64,000 bases of DNA. Source: Hofstenia miamia. Taxonomy: Eukaryota; Xenacoelomorpha; Acoela. The stretch's first letter is position 1. Each line of letters begins with the position of its first letter. The DNA lies in the NCBI GenBank assembly GCA_004352715.1, contig SCFE01000101.1, forward strand, positions 801,681-865,680, in the 5' to 3' direction. The position numbers and the translations under genes were made by a program. Positions 11,848 through 23,270 of this stretch are shown piece after piece. Under the pieces are notes generated by a model, which saw only the letters and a program-made list of their open reading frames with translations, made no database searches and was not told the origin of the DNA.

Positions 11848-14623
11848 ATGAAAGACAATTCTTTCAACATTATTGTAAAATACTATATATTTATTTTTCT
11901 TATACATATTTATAATTAACTCGTAAACTTTTGAACTGTAATCTATTTTACAAATTTATTTTTTGAGTGTTTTTTTTTAATTTGACCGTCCAATCCTTGT
12001 GCAGGCAGGACGGGTGCGAAGTCAGAGGTCGGGAGGGTGGAAAGAAGTGAAGTTGAAAAATTGACGCATAAATTACAAATATACCCATTGCCTTAGAGAA
12101 TTATTTTGGTGGATTGATATCAAATATTATTGAGTAAGTAAATAAAACTGAAAAGTTGATTTAAAGCAATACTAAAAATCTTAAAAAATGGTTAGAAATG
12201 TCACAATCTCATAAAATATTAAATGATATATTAAGATTATCCCAAATTGCACAGTAATTGAATGTTTGTAGTTTTGTAAATGAATTGGAAGATGCTTTGT
12301 TCTTCAAGGTCATGATAAAAATCAAAGAACAAAAATGGTGCTTATGGATTAGTCATGGAAATAAGATCTAAGCGTTTTGAGAATGTATGCTGATGTTTTG
12401 AACTTTGATGTGATTATGTGAACTAGCTAATAAATTGTAAATTACGATAAATAATGTATCATTGCTATTTGTACAAAATACAGAAACTGAAAAATCTAAT
12501 GATTCTTCAGCAAACTTTTCAAATGTAAAACGACAATGTACGTATTAAACGATCCCCATGCCCATATATATTTCAATTAAGAAGTATAGAAGAAACTATT
12601 TCATTACAGAAACCTCATGATGACACCAAAAACGAATTTCAATTTGGTGTAGAAATGATATTATTTAAACACTGTACATTTATCAAAAAACAATTTATTG
12701 ATAGTTAATTTATAAAGTACTTTGATAATAAATAAATATTTCCAATGAGATGTATTTGATTTTAAGCTGCTTAGGAATTTTTAACAATTTTTTTGGTTTC
12801 TGGAAAAAAATAGAAATGTATATAACTCACAGAGCTATTCAAAATATGGAGGCACCACAAGATAGAACAGTGCCTCGTCTTTTATTTTAAATTGCTATCT
12901 GTCCTAGTCTCATTGAGGCGCCGCAACCTCTGACCTTGTGCATGCCTCGAGTTTAGCTAGTCTATCTACAAAAGCAAAATAGTTAAAACTAGTTGTTGCT
13001 CGACTTCTGAATACCTGAACATTAGGAATTTTCAGCGAACAGTCTTTAATGTGTTTAGGTACTTCAACCACAACAATAAATTTTAGTAACATTTTCTACG
13101 TTATGTTCTGCCACATTCACAAATAATTGTTTTCACATCTAACGATTTCCATATTTCATAATAGGTTTGTAAAAAATTGCTTGAAACACATGGAGAAGGA
13201 CATTAGGATTTTCAGTTTAAATATTTTATCTAAAATCAGTTGAAAATTACAAATAAATTCACATAAACATTTCTTTCTGAACAATAATTTTTTCTCATCT
13301 AATGAATCTTTTTATCACACTACATGGAATAAATAAGGAGAAAATGATCTAGGAAATTGTAGGCCCAACTCTTGAATAGCTAAGAGAAAGTTGAAATTGT
13401 CGTTATTTAATTATGACTAGGAAAAGTTATATTTATTTCAACAAATCAATCGTCTGGTTCTGTATTTATGACTGAATTTTTACTAGATTGCTGTAAAGTT
13501 TATACTAATCTTAATTTGGTTAACCTTTTTGCGCATCGAAAACTATAAAGCATGACATTTTTTAATCCAATTTCAATCAACTATAATAAAAAATTAATTA
13601 AATGATATTTTGACCCTGTTGTGGAGAGTGCATCAAGTGCAAACAATTTGATTTTTCTAAAATAAATTTACTGTTGAAATTTCATTTACAGAGAATCCCA
13701 ACAATATAGAATTGTCAAAAATACATAAAAATTATAATATAAAATATTAGAAATATACACATTTTGTTCTATCTGACTATCATTCACAATATGATCCCTA
13801 ATAATGAATTAAATCGTTCGTTCTAACAGATTCATCATTTTCTACTATACCAAATCATCAAAATAAGTTAGAACATACTTTATGCATTTAATGTGAGATA
13901 AAACATTTGAGGAGTATGTTTTGATAAATCAAATTAGTTAGAAAATACATTTTAAATTTTAACTAAGCAATTTCAATTGTTTGCAGTTGATAAAAATAGT
14001 ATATGTTCAATGATGGCAAAATATAGTGAAAATATTGAATATTGATAACTTTGCAAAATCCTAATTTACTATAAATTGAAATAATAAATTTTTTCACCAA
14101 AATTATGCTTTTCAAATACAAGCAATTTTTAGATTCGAAGTTATAAAAAATGTGTATTGTAGAAACATAGATTTATGTTTTTACTCAATATTTGTGGTTT
14201 GGCTTCATGATGTCATTACTCAACTTTGGTATTTATGATTTTGAAGTTGAACTTCGTATTTTATCAGAACGTGTAAAATAAGATAAGTGCACTGTCTTAT
14301 TGGACTAGATATTAGCAATCCTTAATTGTTTATGCATACTGAACTTCAAATCAACTACATCATAATGAAATGAAAATTGGATTAAAAATTAAGCCTCAAT
14401 TTTAATAAATATCATAAAAAATTTAGGCTATGTTGCTCAAATATTTTTCAAAGGGTTAAGAAATAGAATGTATTTAGCCTTAAATTGCCTTTGGCAATAG
14501 ACTTTTACTATATAAAAATCTTTAGTAAATTATCGTAGAAGTCCATGCTTTGACCCAGCGACCTCTGTCCTTTTGAAGGTTAAAATATCTTTCATGTAGG
14601 AATAGTAATTGCGATGAATTTAA
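11848..14623. other. Non-coding stretch, no supported gene
   Basis: AT-rich DNA without coding-like frames. Two patches of higher GC, about 11985-12045 and 12865-12960, stand out, but I could not relate them to a family. Confidence 0.55.
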
Positions 14624-14837
14624 CACTAGAAAGTCTGAGTGGTCAAATTTGACCACTTTGCACACCTTAAATGCCTTTGTAATGCCTCATGTAATGAGAA
14701 TTTAAATAGAAAAACAGCTTATTTTGTTTTTCCGATACTTTTCTTTCATTCGATCTTGTTTTCGTTAGTTTTACTTGAATGCCTCAATTCTGACACATGC
14801 ATGAATTTAAGATATAGAATCGTTGGACTTTCTAGTG
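14624..14837. mobile_element. piggyBac-like MITE with TTAA target sites
   Basis: A 214-bp segment begins with CACTAGAAAGTC and ends with its exact reverse complement GACTTTCTAGTG. It is flanked on both sides by TTAA (14620-14623 and 14838-14841). A TTAA duplication together with a short terminal repeat starting C-A-C-T-A-G-A-A is the hallmark of piggyBac-type insertions. Just inside the left end is a subterminal palindrome, GGTCAAATTTGACC. The interior encodes no transposase, so it is non-autonomous. The 137-codon frame running through it at 14639-15052 is therefore judged spurious. Confidence 0.8.
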
Positions 14838-15457
14838 TTAATAAACAATTTTCCACATTTTCAAACACTCTTCTGAAAGTCTATTTCGAAATTTCCTTGG
14901 GATTTTGTAATTCTATTGGAGGTATAGTGAACGCTTGTGAAAAAAAAGTCATAGGCCGGAAGTATTCAAAAATACAATTATTTTCAAATGAAAGTGCTGC
15001 GATTTTTGGCAAAACCATTCAAAATCTTTCCATGCGCAATGTTGAGATATAAAGCGATCTGATGTTTTGGCAGCAAAAGCTAACCTCGACTACTTCTGTC
15101 AATAGACCATCCAAATCCCATCGGGAAAGTCAGAAGTTGTGCTGCTTCTGAAACCCTAGCAGTGGCAATTTCATATTCTAAGAAACTCTTTATTGAATAT
15201 ATTCTTGATTTATGATTTTAGTGTAAATATATTAGAAAAGGTTATAGTTATCTAATAAAAAGGTTCATATGATTTTACAAGAATCTTATTTTGCAATCCT
15301 ATTTAAGTAAAATATATGTGAAATTCAGAAGCACTCATATGGAAGCAATCTATTTCTTCTGATGAAAAAGTTTAAATATCATTTTCAGCTAAATTTAAAC
15401 GTATACTTTTCTTTTTTAATTATTCTTAAATGTTTTCCATACATGTACAGCATATTG

Positions 15458-15893
15458 ATGTATTCTAATTATTTTAATGAAGTACTATGTGCTAAAAGTT
15501 TTTGTTGGCTCAACCAAACATAAGAATACTTGAATATTTTATTAGTACTTTTTACTTTTAAATGCAAATAAGAAATCAAGCAGAGAAATACTTTTTTGTT
15601 ATTGAAGTAGTGGCTTCACAAGCTGTCACTTTCAACCCCTTTATGGTATAACAAAGCTAATTTAAAACACAAAGAGAATATATTTTACAGCAAGAAACCA
15701 GTTTTTTGCGACATCTATTTTTAAATAATTTACTCAATTTTGCTTTTATTTAAAATATGAGATGCGTTAATTTTACCCACATTCTTACAAGAATCAGTTA
15801 TTATTATTTAAGTCTTAAAAAACTACAATCTCAGGTTGACATAAACCAAAATTGTCAAGTAGTTGATTATATATATATGAAATTGAAGTCTGA
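15458..15893 (+). repeat. Arm 1 of a 436-bp inverted duplication
   Basis: This segment reappears in reverse complement at 20808-21243, with the same length and only a few substitutions. The copy here is embedded in continuous sequence and is probably the genuine locus. It contains no recognised gene; the 84-codon frame at 15757-16011 overlaps it without any motif. Confidence 0.9.
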
Positions 15894-16270
15894 CGAACGA
15901 AGGGAAAGTTCCTTTAACTCCTTGGAATATTTGCATCAACATAACAATTTTAAAATTTCAAGATTTGAGCATCATTTATTCTCATTCAAAAAAATTGGGG
16001 ATAAATTCTAATGGAATTCTTATCTCTCATTACAATAATACAAATAAATGGCGAAAGTAAAAGGTTTTTGAAAATTAGTAATAGAATTTTTAAAATAGAT
16101 TTATACCCTAACACCTGCAATGAAAGTGTAAGCTATTTTATTCTTTACATTTAAATAGCAATTATAATAATTAAAAATTCCATAGTTGAGTTAAAAGAAT
16201 AGATCTTCTTTTAATATCCTATTTCTGATTAATTAATGGCTACTATCCGTCAATATTTAAACTGTGTACA

Positions 16271-17092
16271 ATGTCATGTTGCTATATTATTAAAGAACCA
16301 AAAAAATTCAAGTACTTTTTATGTAATGATGTATTTCATTTTATCAAAACTTGCACAGGATTATCAAAGGCTTGTATTAATACAATTTTAAAGCATGAAC
16401 GACATTTTCTTAAGCTTTGTACAAAATGCGTCGATTTTACTCAATCTGAGAAACATAAGTCGCTTGATGTTATTTCTTGCAAAAGTTATATTTTAAACAT
16501 TGAGAACACTCTTCACCAACAAGCTGTTTCTACTTCTCTTGCAATTACAGAGAACCAAAAGCAAATTAATGAAATCAAGGAACTCATTGTGACTATGCAA
16601 AATCAAAATCATATTAATAATTTCAAGGACACTGAAAATAACAATGCCAAACTAATGAATGAATTACGATCTGCATTACCACCCATAGTTTCTTCCAATG
16701 ATGCAAGCCAAAGTAATTCTGAGTACAAACGTCGAACTTCTCTATCAGATCAACTACAGCATGATAAGAAATGTATTACAGATATGTTAAGCTTTATTTA
16801 TTGTGATGCATTTTCGGTTTGTAACATAATTCGCATTGGTAAAAGCATACCTGTAAGTATTGATATGGGAAATGAATGGTCTAAGCGGCTAGTTTTATCA
16901 AAAGCTTATCTACTTAAAAATTTCAATGAATATAAGGTTTTCAGAAAAGGTGAGCTCAGCCCATCGACAGAACTCGTGAAAAATCTTTTCTTAAAAAAAG
17001 ATTTGAATTAATTCAAGAACGACACGATCGAAAAAGTTTGCGAATTAGAGATCTTAAACTTTACTTAAATAATCAAATAGTTAATGTTGACT
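16271..17092 (+). pseudogene. LINE ORF1 protein (zinc-finger plus RRM-like), frameshifted near the end
   Basis: A 246-codon frame is open from 16271 to 17011. Residues about 15-55 resemble a PHD-type finger, with a C-x4-H-x4-C cluster (CNDVFHFIKTC) and a terminal C-x2-C (LCTKC). Residues about 75-130 look helical/coiled. Residues about 180-246 have the pattern of the C-terminal domain of LINE ORF1 proteins: an I-RIGK element, a W-K-RLVLSKAYLLK element, then a basic region. After a run of A at about 16993-16999 the homology continues in another frame (ERHDRKSLRIRD) to a stop at about 17092, so a one-base slip has truncated the protein. In the family, ORF1p is an RNA-binding chaperone. It may belong to the same LINE as the endonuclease remnant at 26.5 kb, but the intervening DNA is gapped. 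Confidence 0.68.
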
Positions 17093-17114
17093 GACTATCT
17101 TATCCAATTAATAT

Positions 17115-17132
17115 TGTAACATAATCGTAATC
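17115..17132 (+). repeat. 18-bp word shared with the LTR start at 23271
   Basis: The sequence TGTAACATAATCGTAATC occurs here and again at 23271-23288, where I place the start of an LTR. The two copies diverge immediately downstream. This may be the edge of a related LTR, inserted just after the LINE ORF1, but no corresponding LTR end was found. Confidence 0.4.
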
Positions 17133-17992
17133 ATTACACGAAATATTTTAGTAGTAAGATTTTCCTTGTCGATAGATGGCGCTTTAAAATGTGATTTATT
17201 AGCTATCTTAATACATTGATAAAATTTATTTTTGGCTTTAATGGGCAAGCAATATCATATAATGTTCCTTCACTCTCGGATTGTTGAAATTCGAAAGCTA
17301 CTGATTCTATATAACTACTGAAATTTGGAAAAACTTCAAAAATTAATTGAGCAAAATTGCATTGAATTCACCCTTTCAAATCAAGGGAAATTCCATTAAA
17401 ATTTTTGAATTTCATAGCACAGACATTCGAGAAGAAAAGGTATTAATGCTTCACTCTCGGAATCTGATAGACTGATATCTAAAGTCTATATTTATATTTA
17501 AACAGCTTTGATTTAACGTTTATTTAATTGAGCAAATTGTCCATTTATATTGACTACAAAGCATGTTTTGAGGTAAAACATAGTAAGGCGCTCGTCTTTT
17601 TCTCTACTTTGCAAACATAGCAGTACAATGCAGTAATGAGGTAAATCATATTATAGTTTATTATTTTATATATTGAAATATTTCATAATACCTGTAACAA
17701 CGTTCTGTGAATTTTTATAAAATGTGCCCTATAAATGTTTTTGAGCAGCTAAAATATATTTCTATATATAATTATTTTTTTGTCATTTCCAACTTGAATT
17801 ACATCGTTACAATTGCATATATTCAAATAAATATAAATAGAGCATAGACTTATTAACACAATTTTAAATATATGCAGATTGACAAGAAAATCTAAATATT
17901 TTACATTAGATTTACAGCTACCATTGTATGAAGGGACATTAATTAAAAGCATGTATTCATTCATTTATATTTTTAAGCTTAGCTATTTTAAT
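17133..17992. other. Non-coding stretch up to the first large gap
   Basis: There is no supported gene. The phrase CTTCACTCTCGGA occurs twice (about 17268 and 17449), suggesting a weak internal duplication. Confidence 0.5.
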
Positions 17993-18967
17993 NNNNNNNN
18001 NNNNNNNNNNNNNNNNNNNNNNNNNNNNNNNNNNNNNNNNNNNNNNNNNNNNNNNNNNNNNNNNNNNNNNNNNNNNNNNNNNNNNNNNNNNNNNNNNNNN
18101 NNNNNNNNNNNNNNNNNNNNNNNNNNNNNNNNNNNNNNNNNNNNNNNNNNNNNNNNNNNNNNNNNNNNNNNNNNNNNNNNNNNNNNNNNNNNNNNNNNNN
18201 NNNNNNNNNNNNNNNNNNNNNNNNNNNNNNNNNNNNNNNNNNNNNNNNNNNNNNNNNNNNNNNNNNNNNNNNNNNNNNNNNNNNNNNNNNNNNNNNNNNN
18301 NNNNNNNNNNNNNNNNNNNNNNNNNNNNNNNNNNNNNNNNNNNNNNNNNNNNNNNNNNNNNNNNNNNNNNNNNNNNNNNNNNNNNNNNNNNNNNNNNNNN
18401 NNNNNNNNNNNNNNNNNNNNNNNNNNNNNNNNNNNNNNNNNNNNNNNNNNNNNNNNNNNNNNNNNNNNNNNNNNNNNNNNNNNNNNNNNNNNNNNNNNNN
18501 NNNNNNNNNNNNNNNNNNNNNNNNNNNNNNNNNNNNNNNNNNNNNNNNNNNNNNNNNNNNNNNNNNNNNNNNNNNNNNNNNNNNNNNNNNNNNNNNNNNN
18601 NNNNNNNNNNNNNNNNNNNNNNNNNNNNNNNNNNNNNNNNNNNNNNNNNNNNNNNNNNNNNNNNNNNNNNNNNNNNNNNNNNNNNNNNNNNNNNNNNNNN
18701 NNNNNNNNNNNNNNNNNNNNNNNNNNNNNNNNNNNNNNNNNNNNNNNNNNNNNNNNNNNNNNNNNNNNNNNNNNNNNNNNNNNNNNNNNNNNNNNNNNNN
18801 NNNNNNNNNNNNNNNNNNNNNNNNNNNNNNNNNNNNNNNNNNNNNNNNNNNNNNNNNNNNNNNNNNNNNNNNNNNNNNNNNNNNNNNNNNNNNNNNNNNN
18901 NNNNNNNNNNNNNNNNNNNNNNNNNNNNNNNNNNNNNNNNNNNNNNNNNNNNNNNNNNNNNNNNNNN
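17993..18967. other. Assembly gap (975 N)
   Basis: An unsequenced interval. Frames spanning it are meaningless. Confidence 1.
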
Positions 18968-19807
18968 AGGTTACTGTGGAGTCAACTTTGACGCTGTAGT
19001 CATAAAATATATATCATTCTCCTACACAACAATAGCTCCATGTGGCAGTGTATGTCGATTTCCGATTTGATCAATACTTTTACTGTAAACTGCGAACAAT
19101 GTATCAGTAGATCATTACGAACTTAAAGTGCTTTTCAAGGACAATTCATTCAGTGCCGCTCTATTTCATAGAAATGGGTGTTTGTTGTACACTATCTAGC
19201 TGCACTGTATTGCTTAATATATAATAGAAGTCATTACCAATCTCTTTGAGTGAAATTGATTAAAATAATACTATTCAATATATGTAAATGTTAAAAATGT
19301 CGCGCAATATATTTATAAATTTTAAAGGCAATACTAATTGTGTTAGAAAATTGCGTTGGCTGGGCGTTTATAGTTTTGGGGTTTGTATTTCTAATTTCTC
19401 CCAAAAAGATAATTTTTACCTAGCAATTTAATTTTCCGGTACTGTCGAATTCTGGAAATATTTATTCTAGCGACAGCTCTTATTTCTGACATTTATTCTA
19501 GCGACAGCTCTTATTTCTGACAATTTACCAAAAATAAGATTAAACTCTCTATGCTAATTTAACTCTTATTAACACAACGTATTTTACTTAATCCACTAAA
19601 ACTTTTAAGCAGAAACGTTCATTCTGTAACAAGTTAAAGAACTTTATCAAAATAGAATTCAACCAGGATGAAAACAACAATTAAATCTGATTTGAACAAT
19701 GTGCCACAATTATTCAAAGAGCTTAAACAAACAATAAAATAAAGTGTTAAAGTAATTGCAATAAACTATTTAACATAACTTAAGTGTGAAAAACAACACT
19801 TATAAAA
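18968..19807. other. Isolated contig between two gaps; no gene recognised
   Basis: An 840-base contig. Its start has a short, more GC-balanced frame, but nothing can be assigned. It contains a 31-bp perfect tandem duplication at 19460-19490 and 19491-19521. Confidence 0.6.
19460..19521. repeat. 31-bp perfect tandem duplication
   Basis: Two identical adjacent 31-base units beginning ATTTATTCTAGCGACAGCTC. The identity suggests a recent event. Confidence 0.95.
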
Positions 19808-20807
19808 NNNNNNNNNNNNNNNNNNNNNNNNNNNNNNNNNNNNNNNNNNNNNNNNNNNNNNNNNNNNNNNNNNNNNNNNNNNNNNNNNNNNNNNNNNNNN
19901 NNNNNNNNNNNNNNNNNNNNNNNNNNNNNNNNNNNNNNNNNNNNNNNNNNNNNNNNNNNNNNNNNNNNNNNNNNNNNNNNNNNNNNNNNNNNNNNNNNNN
20001 NNNNNNNNNNNNNNNNNNNNNNNNNNNNNNNNNNNNNNNNNNNNNNNNNNNNNNNNNNNNNNNNNNNNNNNNNNNNNNNNNNNNNNNNNNNNNNNNNNNN
20101 NNNNNNNNNNNNNNNNNNNNNNNNNNNNNNNNNNNNNNNNNNNNNNNNNNNNNNNNNNNNNNNNNNNNNNNNNNNNNNNNNNNNNNNNNNNNNNNNNNNN
20201 NNNNNNNNNNNNNNNNNNNNNNNNNNNNNNNNNNNNNNNNNNNNNNNNNNNNNNNNNNNNNNNNNNNNNNNNNNNNNNNNNNNNNNNNNNNNNNNNNNNN
20301 NNNNNNNNNNNNNNNNNNNNNNNNNNNNNNNNNNNNNNNNNNNNNNNNNNNNNNNNNNNNNNNNNNNNNNNNNNNNNNNNNNNNNNNNNNNNNNNNNNNN
20401 NNNNNNNNNNNNNNNNNNNNNNNNNNNNNNNNNNNNNNNNNNNNNNNNNNNNNNNNNNNNNNNNNNNNNNNNNNNNNNNNNNNNNNNNNNNNNNNNNNNN
20501 NNNNNNNNNNNNNNNNNNNNNNNNNNNNNNNNNNNNNNNNNNNNNNNNNNNNNNNNNNNNNNNNNNNNNNNNNNNNNNNNNNNNNNNNNNNNNNNNNNNN
20601 NNNNNNNNNNNNNNNNNNNNNNNNNNNNNNNNNNNNNNNNNNNNNNNNNNNNNNNNNNNNNNNNNNNNNNNNNNNNNNNNNNNNNNNNNNNNNNNNNNNN
20701 NNNNNNNNNNNNNNNNNNNNNNNNNNNNNNNNNNNNNNNNNNNNNNNNNNNNNNNNNNNNNNNNNNNNNNNNNNNNNNNNNNNNNNNNNNNNNNNNNNNN
20801 NNNNNNN
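19808..20807. other. Assembly gap (exactly 1000 N)
   Basis: The round length suggests a placeholder of unknown true size. Confidence 1.
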
Positions 20808-21243
20808 TCAGACTTCAATTTCATATATATATAATAAACTACTTAACAATTTTGGTTTATGTCAACCTGAGATTGTAGTTTTTTAAGACTTAAATAATAA
20901 TAACTGATTCTTGTAAGAATGTGGGTAAAATTAACGCATCTCATATTTTAAATAAAAGCAAAATTGAGTAAATTATTTAAAAATAGATGTCGCAAAAAAC
21001 TGGTTTCTTGCTGTAAAATATATTCTCTTTGTGTTTTAAATTAGCTTTGTTATACCATAAAGGGGTTGAAAGTGACAGCTTGTGAAGCCACTACTTCAAT
21101 AACAAAAAAGTATTTCTCTGCTTGATTTCTTATTTGCATTTAAAAGTAAAAAGTACTAATAAAATATTCAAGTATTCTTATGTTTGGTTGAGCCAACAAA
21201 AACTTTTAGCACATAGTACTTCATTAAAATAATTAGAATACAT
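20808..21243 (-). repeat. Arm 2 of the 436-bp inverted duplication; likely misplaced allele contig
   Basis: This whole segment is the reverse complement of 15458-15893 with a few substitutions. It is bounded exactly by a 1000-N gap on the left and a single N at 21244 on the right, so it is a stand-alone contig. The simplest reading is an alternative allele placed in the wrong orientation by the scaffolder, not a biological palindrome. Confidence 0.85.
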
Positions 21244-21244
21244 N

Positions 21245-22075
21245 ATATAATAAGAATATCACAACCTTATGATTTTTATAAAATTTACAAAATATATACT
21301 GTAATGATAATTATTTAAATTACTTGAATATATTAATATTTTAATAAACAAAACGTCAGTCCTACATTTTTTAATATAAGAAATGAAAGGCAGATTATTT
21401 TAGGGCATGCTTTTAAATTTGAAAATCGAACGTAGCAAAAGTGTTAATTTTGACCATTTCTATTGGCCGATGTGATGATACCACATTGAAAATATCGAGA
21501 ACAGGAACAATAGTTTCACATGGAACTATTCACTGCGAACATTTTAATGTATACAGTTTATTAATAGCATCAATGCTCAAAGAGCAATGAGGTTCTGAAA
21601 TGTGCGATTTGAAGAAATATAATAGAAATTCAAAATTGTTTTAATAAAAATTCCAAAATTTTAAAGAAAAAAGGTGTAAAAATCTGATTTTGATCTTGTA
21701 AAATAGGTTTAGAGTTATTCCGTTAAACTCTGAGAACAGCTAAGAAATCTGAACAAGATGCAATTGTCAGAAAATTTGGTGTCATTATGTACTGTTATGT
21801 GCGCTTATAAATTTTATTGTTGAAAATGTAAATTATTTTATTTTACCAGAATTGTAAACTAATTTCAGTTATTTAGAAAGTACGATTAGGTTTCGTTTAT
21901 TGCGTAATCTTAGTAGGCTATCGGACACTTTTCTTTTAAGATTTGAAACTTAATCCGGTTTGATATCAGCAATCTACACTAGTTCGCTGCTGTTTAAAAT
22001 AGTTCAAACGAAGATACCGCCCTGCTTGACGTTTAGTAACTAAATTTAGCAACATCGAGTCAGATAACGTAAATT
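21245..22075. other. AT-rich DNA upstream of a promoter-like segment
   Basis: I see no supported coding sequence. Base composition changes abruptly at about 22060, where the GC-richer promoter-like block starts. Confidence 0.5.
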
Positions 22076-22134
22076 GTGGAAGACCTCCCTCAAGTCGTGA
22101 TCGGTGGCCTAAGAAAAAGGGCAGTGACAAAAGA

Positions 22135-22236
22135 TGACGTCAAGATCAGCCAATCATCACGAGGAGGCGGGACGTACCATATAAATAGGAGGACACCAAC
22201 ACGAGTCGTCAGACCCCGCAGAGTAAGGACGAAACG
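22135..22236 (+). promoter_or_regulatory. RNA polymerase II promoter-like module (CRE, CCAAT, GC-rich, TATA, Inr)
   Basis: In order on the plus strand are: a perfect CRE palindrome TGACGTCA (22135-22142); a CCAAT box in the context GCCAATCA (22150-22154); a GC-rich GAGGCGGGA (about 22163-22172); a TATA box TATAAATA (22180-22187); and an initiator-like TCAGACC whose A is at 22211, 31 bases after the first T of the TATA box. The block from about 22076 is strikingly GC-richer than its surroundings. The spacing is that of a compact, strong metazoan or LTR/viral-type promoter. The transcribed region disappears into the gap at 22237, so the product is unknown. It may be the U3 of a retroelement or the promoter of a host gene. 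Confidence 0.55.
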
Positions 22237-23236
22237 NNNNNNNNNNNNNNNNNNNNNNNNNNNNNNNNNNNNNNNNNNNNNNNNNNNNNNNNNNNNNNNN
22301 NNNNNNNNNNNNNNNNNNNNNNNNNNNNNNNNNNNNNNNNNNNNNNNNNNNNNNNNNNNNNNNNNNNNNNNNNNNNNNNNNNNNNNNNNNNNNNNNNNNN
22401 NNNNNNNNNNNNNNNNNNNNNNNNNNNNNNNNNNNNNNNNNNNNNNNNNNNNNNNNNNNNNNNNNNNNNNNNNNNNNNNNNNNNNNNNNNNNNNNNNNNN
22501 NNNNNNNNNNNNNNNNNNNNNNNNNNNNNNNNNNNNNNNNNNNNNNNNNNNNNNNNNNNNNNNNNNNNNNNNNNNNNNNNNNNNNNNNNNNNNNNNNNNN
22601 NNNNNNNNNNNNNNNNNNNNNNNNNNNNNNNNNNNNNNNNNNNNNNNNNNNNNNNNNNNNNNNNNNNNNNNNNNNNNNNNNNNNNNNNNNNNNNNNNNNN
22701 NNNNNNNNNNNNNNNNNNNNNNNNNNNNNNNNNNNNNNNNNNNNNNNNNNNNNNNNNNNNNNNNNNNNNNNNNNNNNNNNNNNNNNNNNNNNNNNNNNNN
22801 NNNNNNNNNNNNNNNNNNNNNNNNNNNNNNNNNNNNNNNNNNNNNNNNNNNNNNNNNNNNNNNNNNNNNNNNNNNNNNNNNNNNNNNNNNNNNNNNNNNN
22901 NNNNNNNNNNNNNNNNNNNNNNNNNNNNNNNNNNNNNNNNNNNNNNNNNNNNNNNNNNNNNNNNNNNNNNNNNNNNNNNNNNNNNNNNNNNNNNNNNNNN
23001 NNNNNNNNNNNNNNNNNNNNNNNNNNNNNNNNNNNNNNNNNNNNNNNNNNNNNNNNNNNNNNNNNNNNNNNNNNNNNNNNNNNNNNNNNNNNNNNNNNNN
23101 NNNNNNNNNNNNNNNNNNNNNNNNNNNNNNNNNNNNNNNNNNNNNNNNNNNNNNNNNNNNNNNNNNNNNNNNNNNNNNNNNNNNNNNNNNNNNNNNNNNN
23201 NNNNNNNNNNNNNNNNNNNNNNNNNNNNNNNNNNNN
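22237..23236. other. Assembly gap (exactly 1000 N)
   Basis: A placeholder gap separating the promoter-like block from the LTR retrotransposon. Confidence 1.
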
Positions 23237-23270
23237 GATCTAACACTTACTGTTTGCATGGTATTATTAG

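Noticed and set aside
14639-15052. 137-codon plus-strand frame
   Set aside because: Begins inside the piggyBac-like MITE and crosses its right end; no motif.
17879-18991. Long open frames spanning N runs here and at 19766-20886, 22076-23295 and 42321-43457
   Set aside because: They are open only because N translates as X; the sequenced parts have no coding signal.
20808-21243. Biological long inverted repeat or palindrome with 15458-15893
   Set aside because: Boundaries coincide exactly with Ns; best explained as a misplaced allele.
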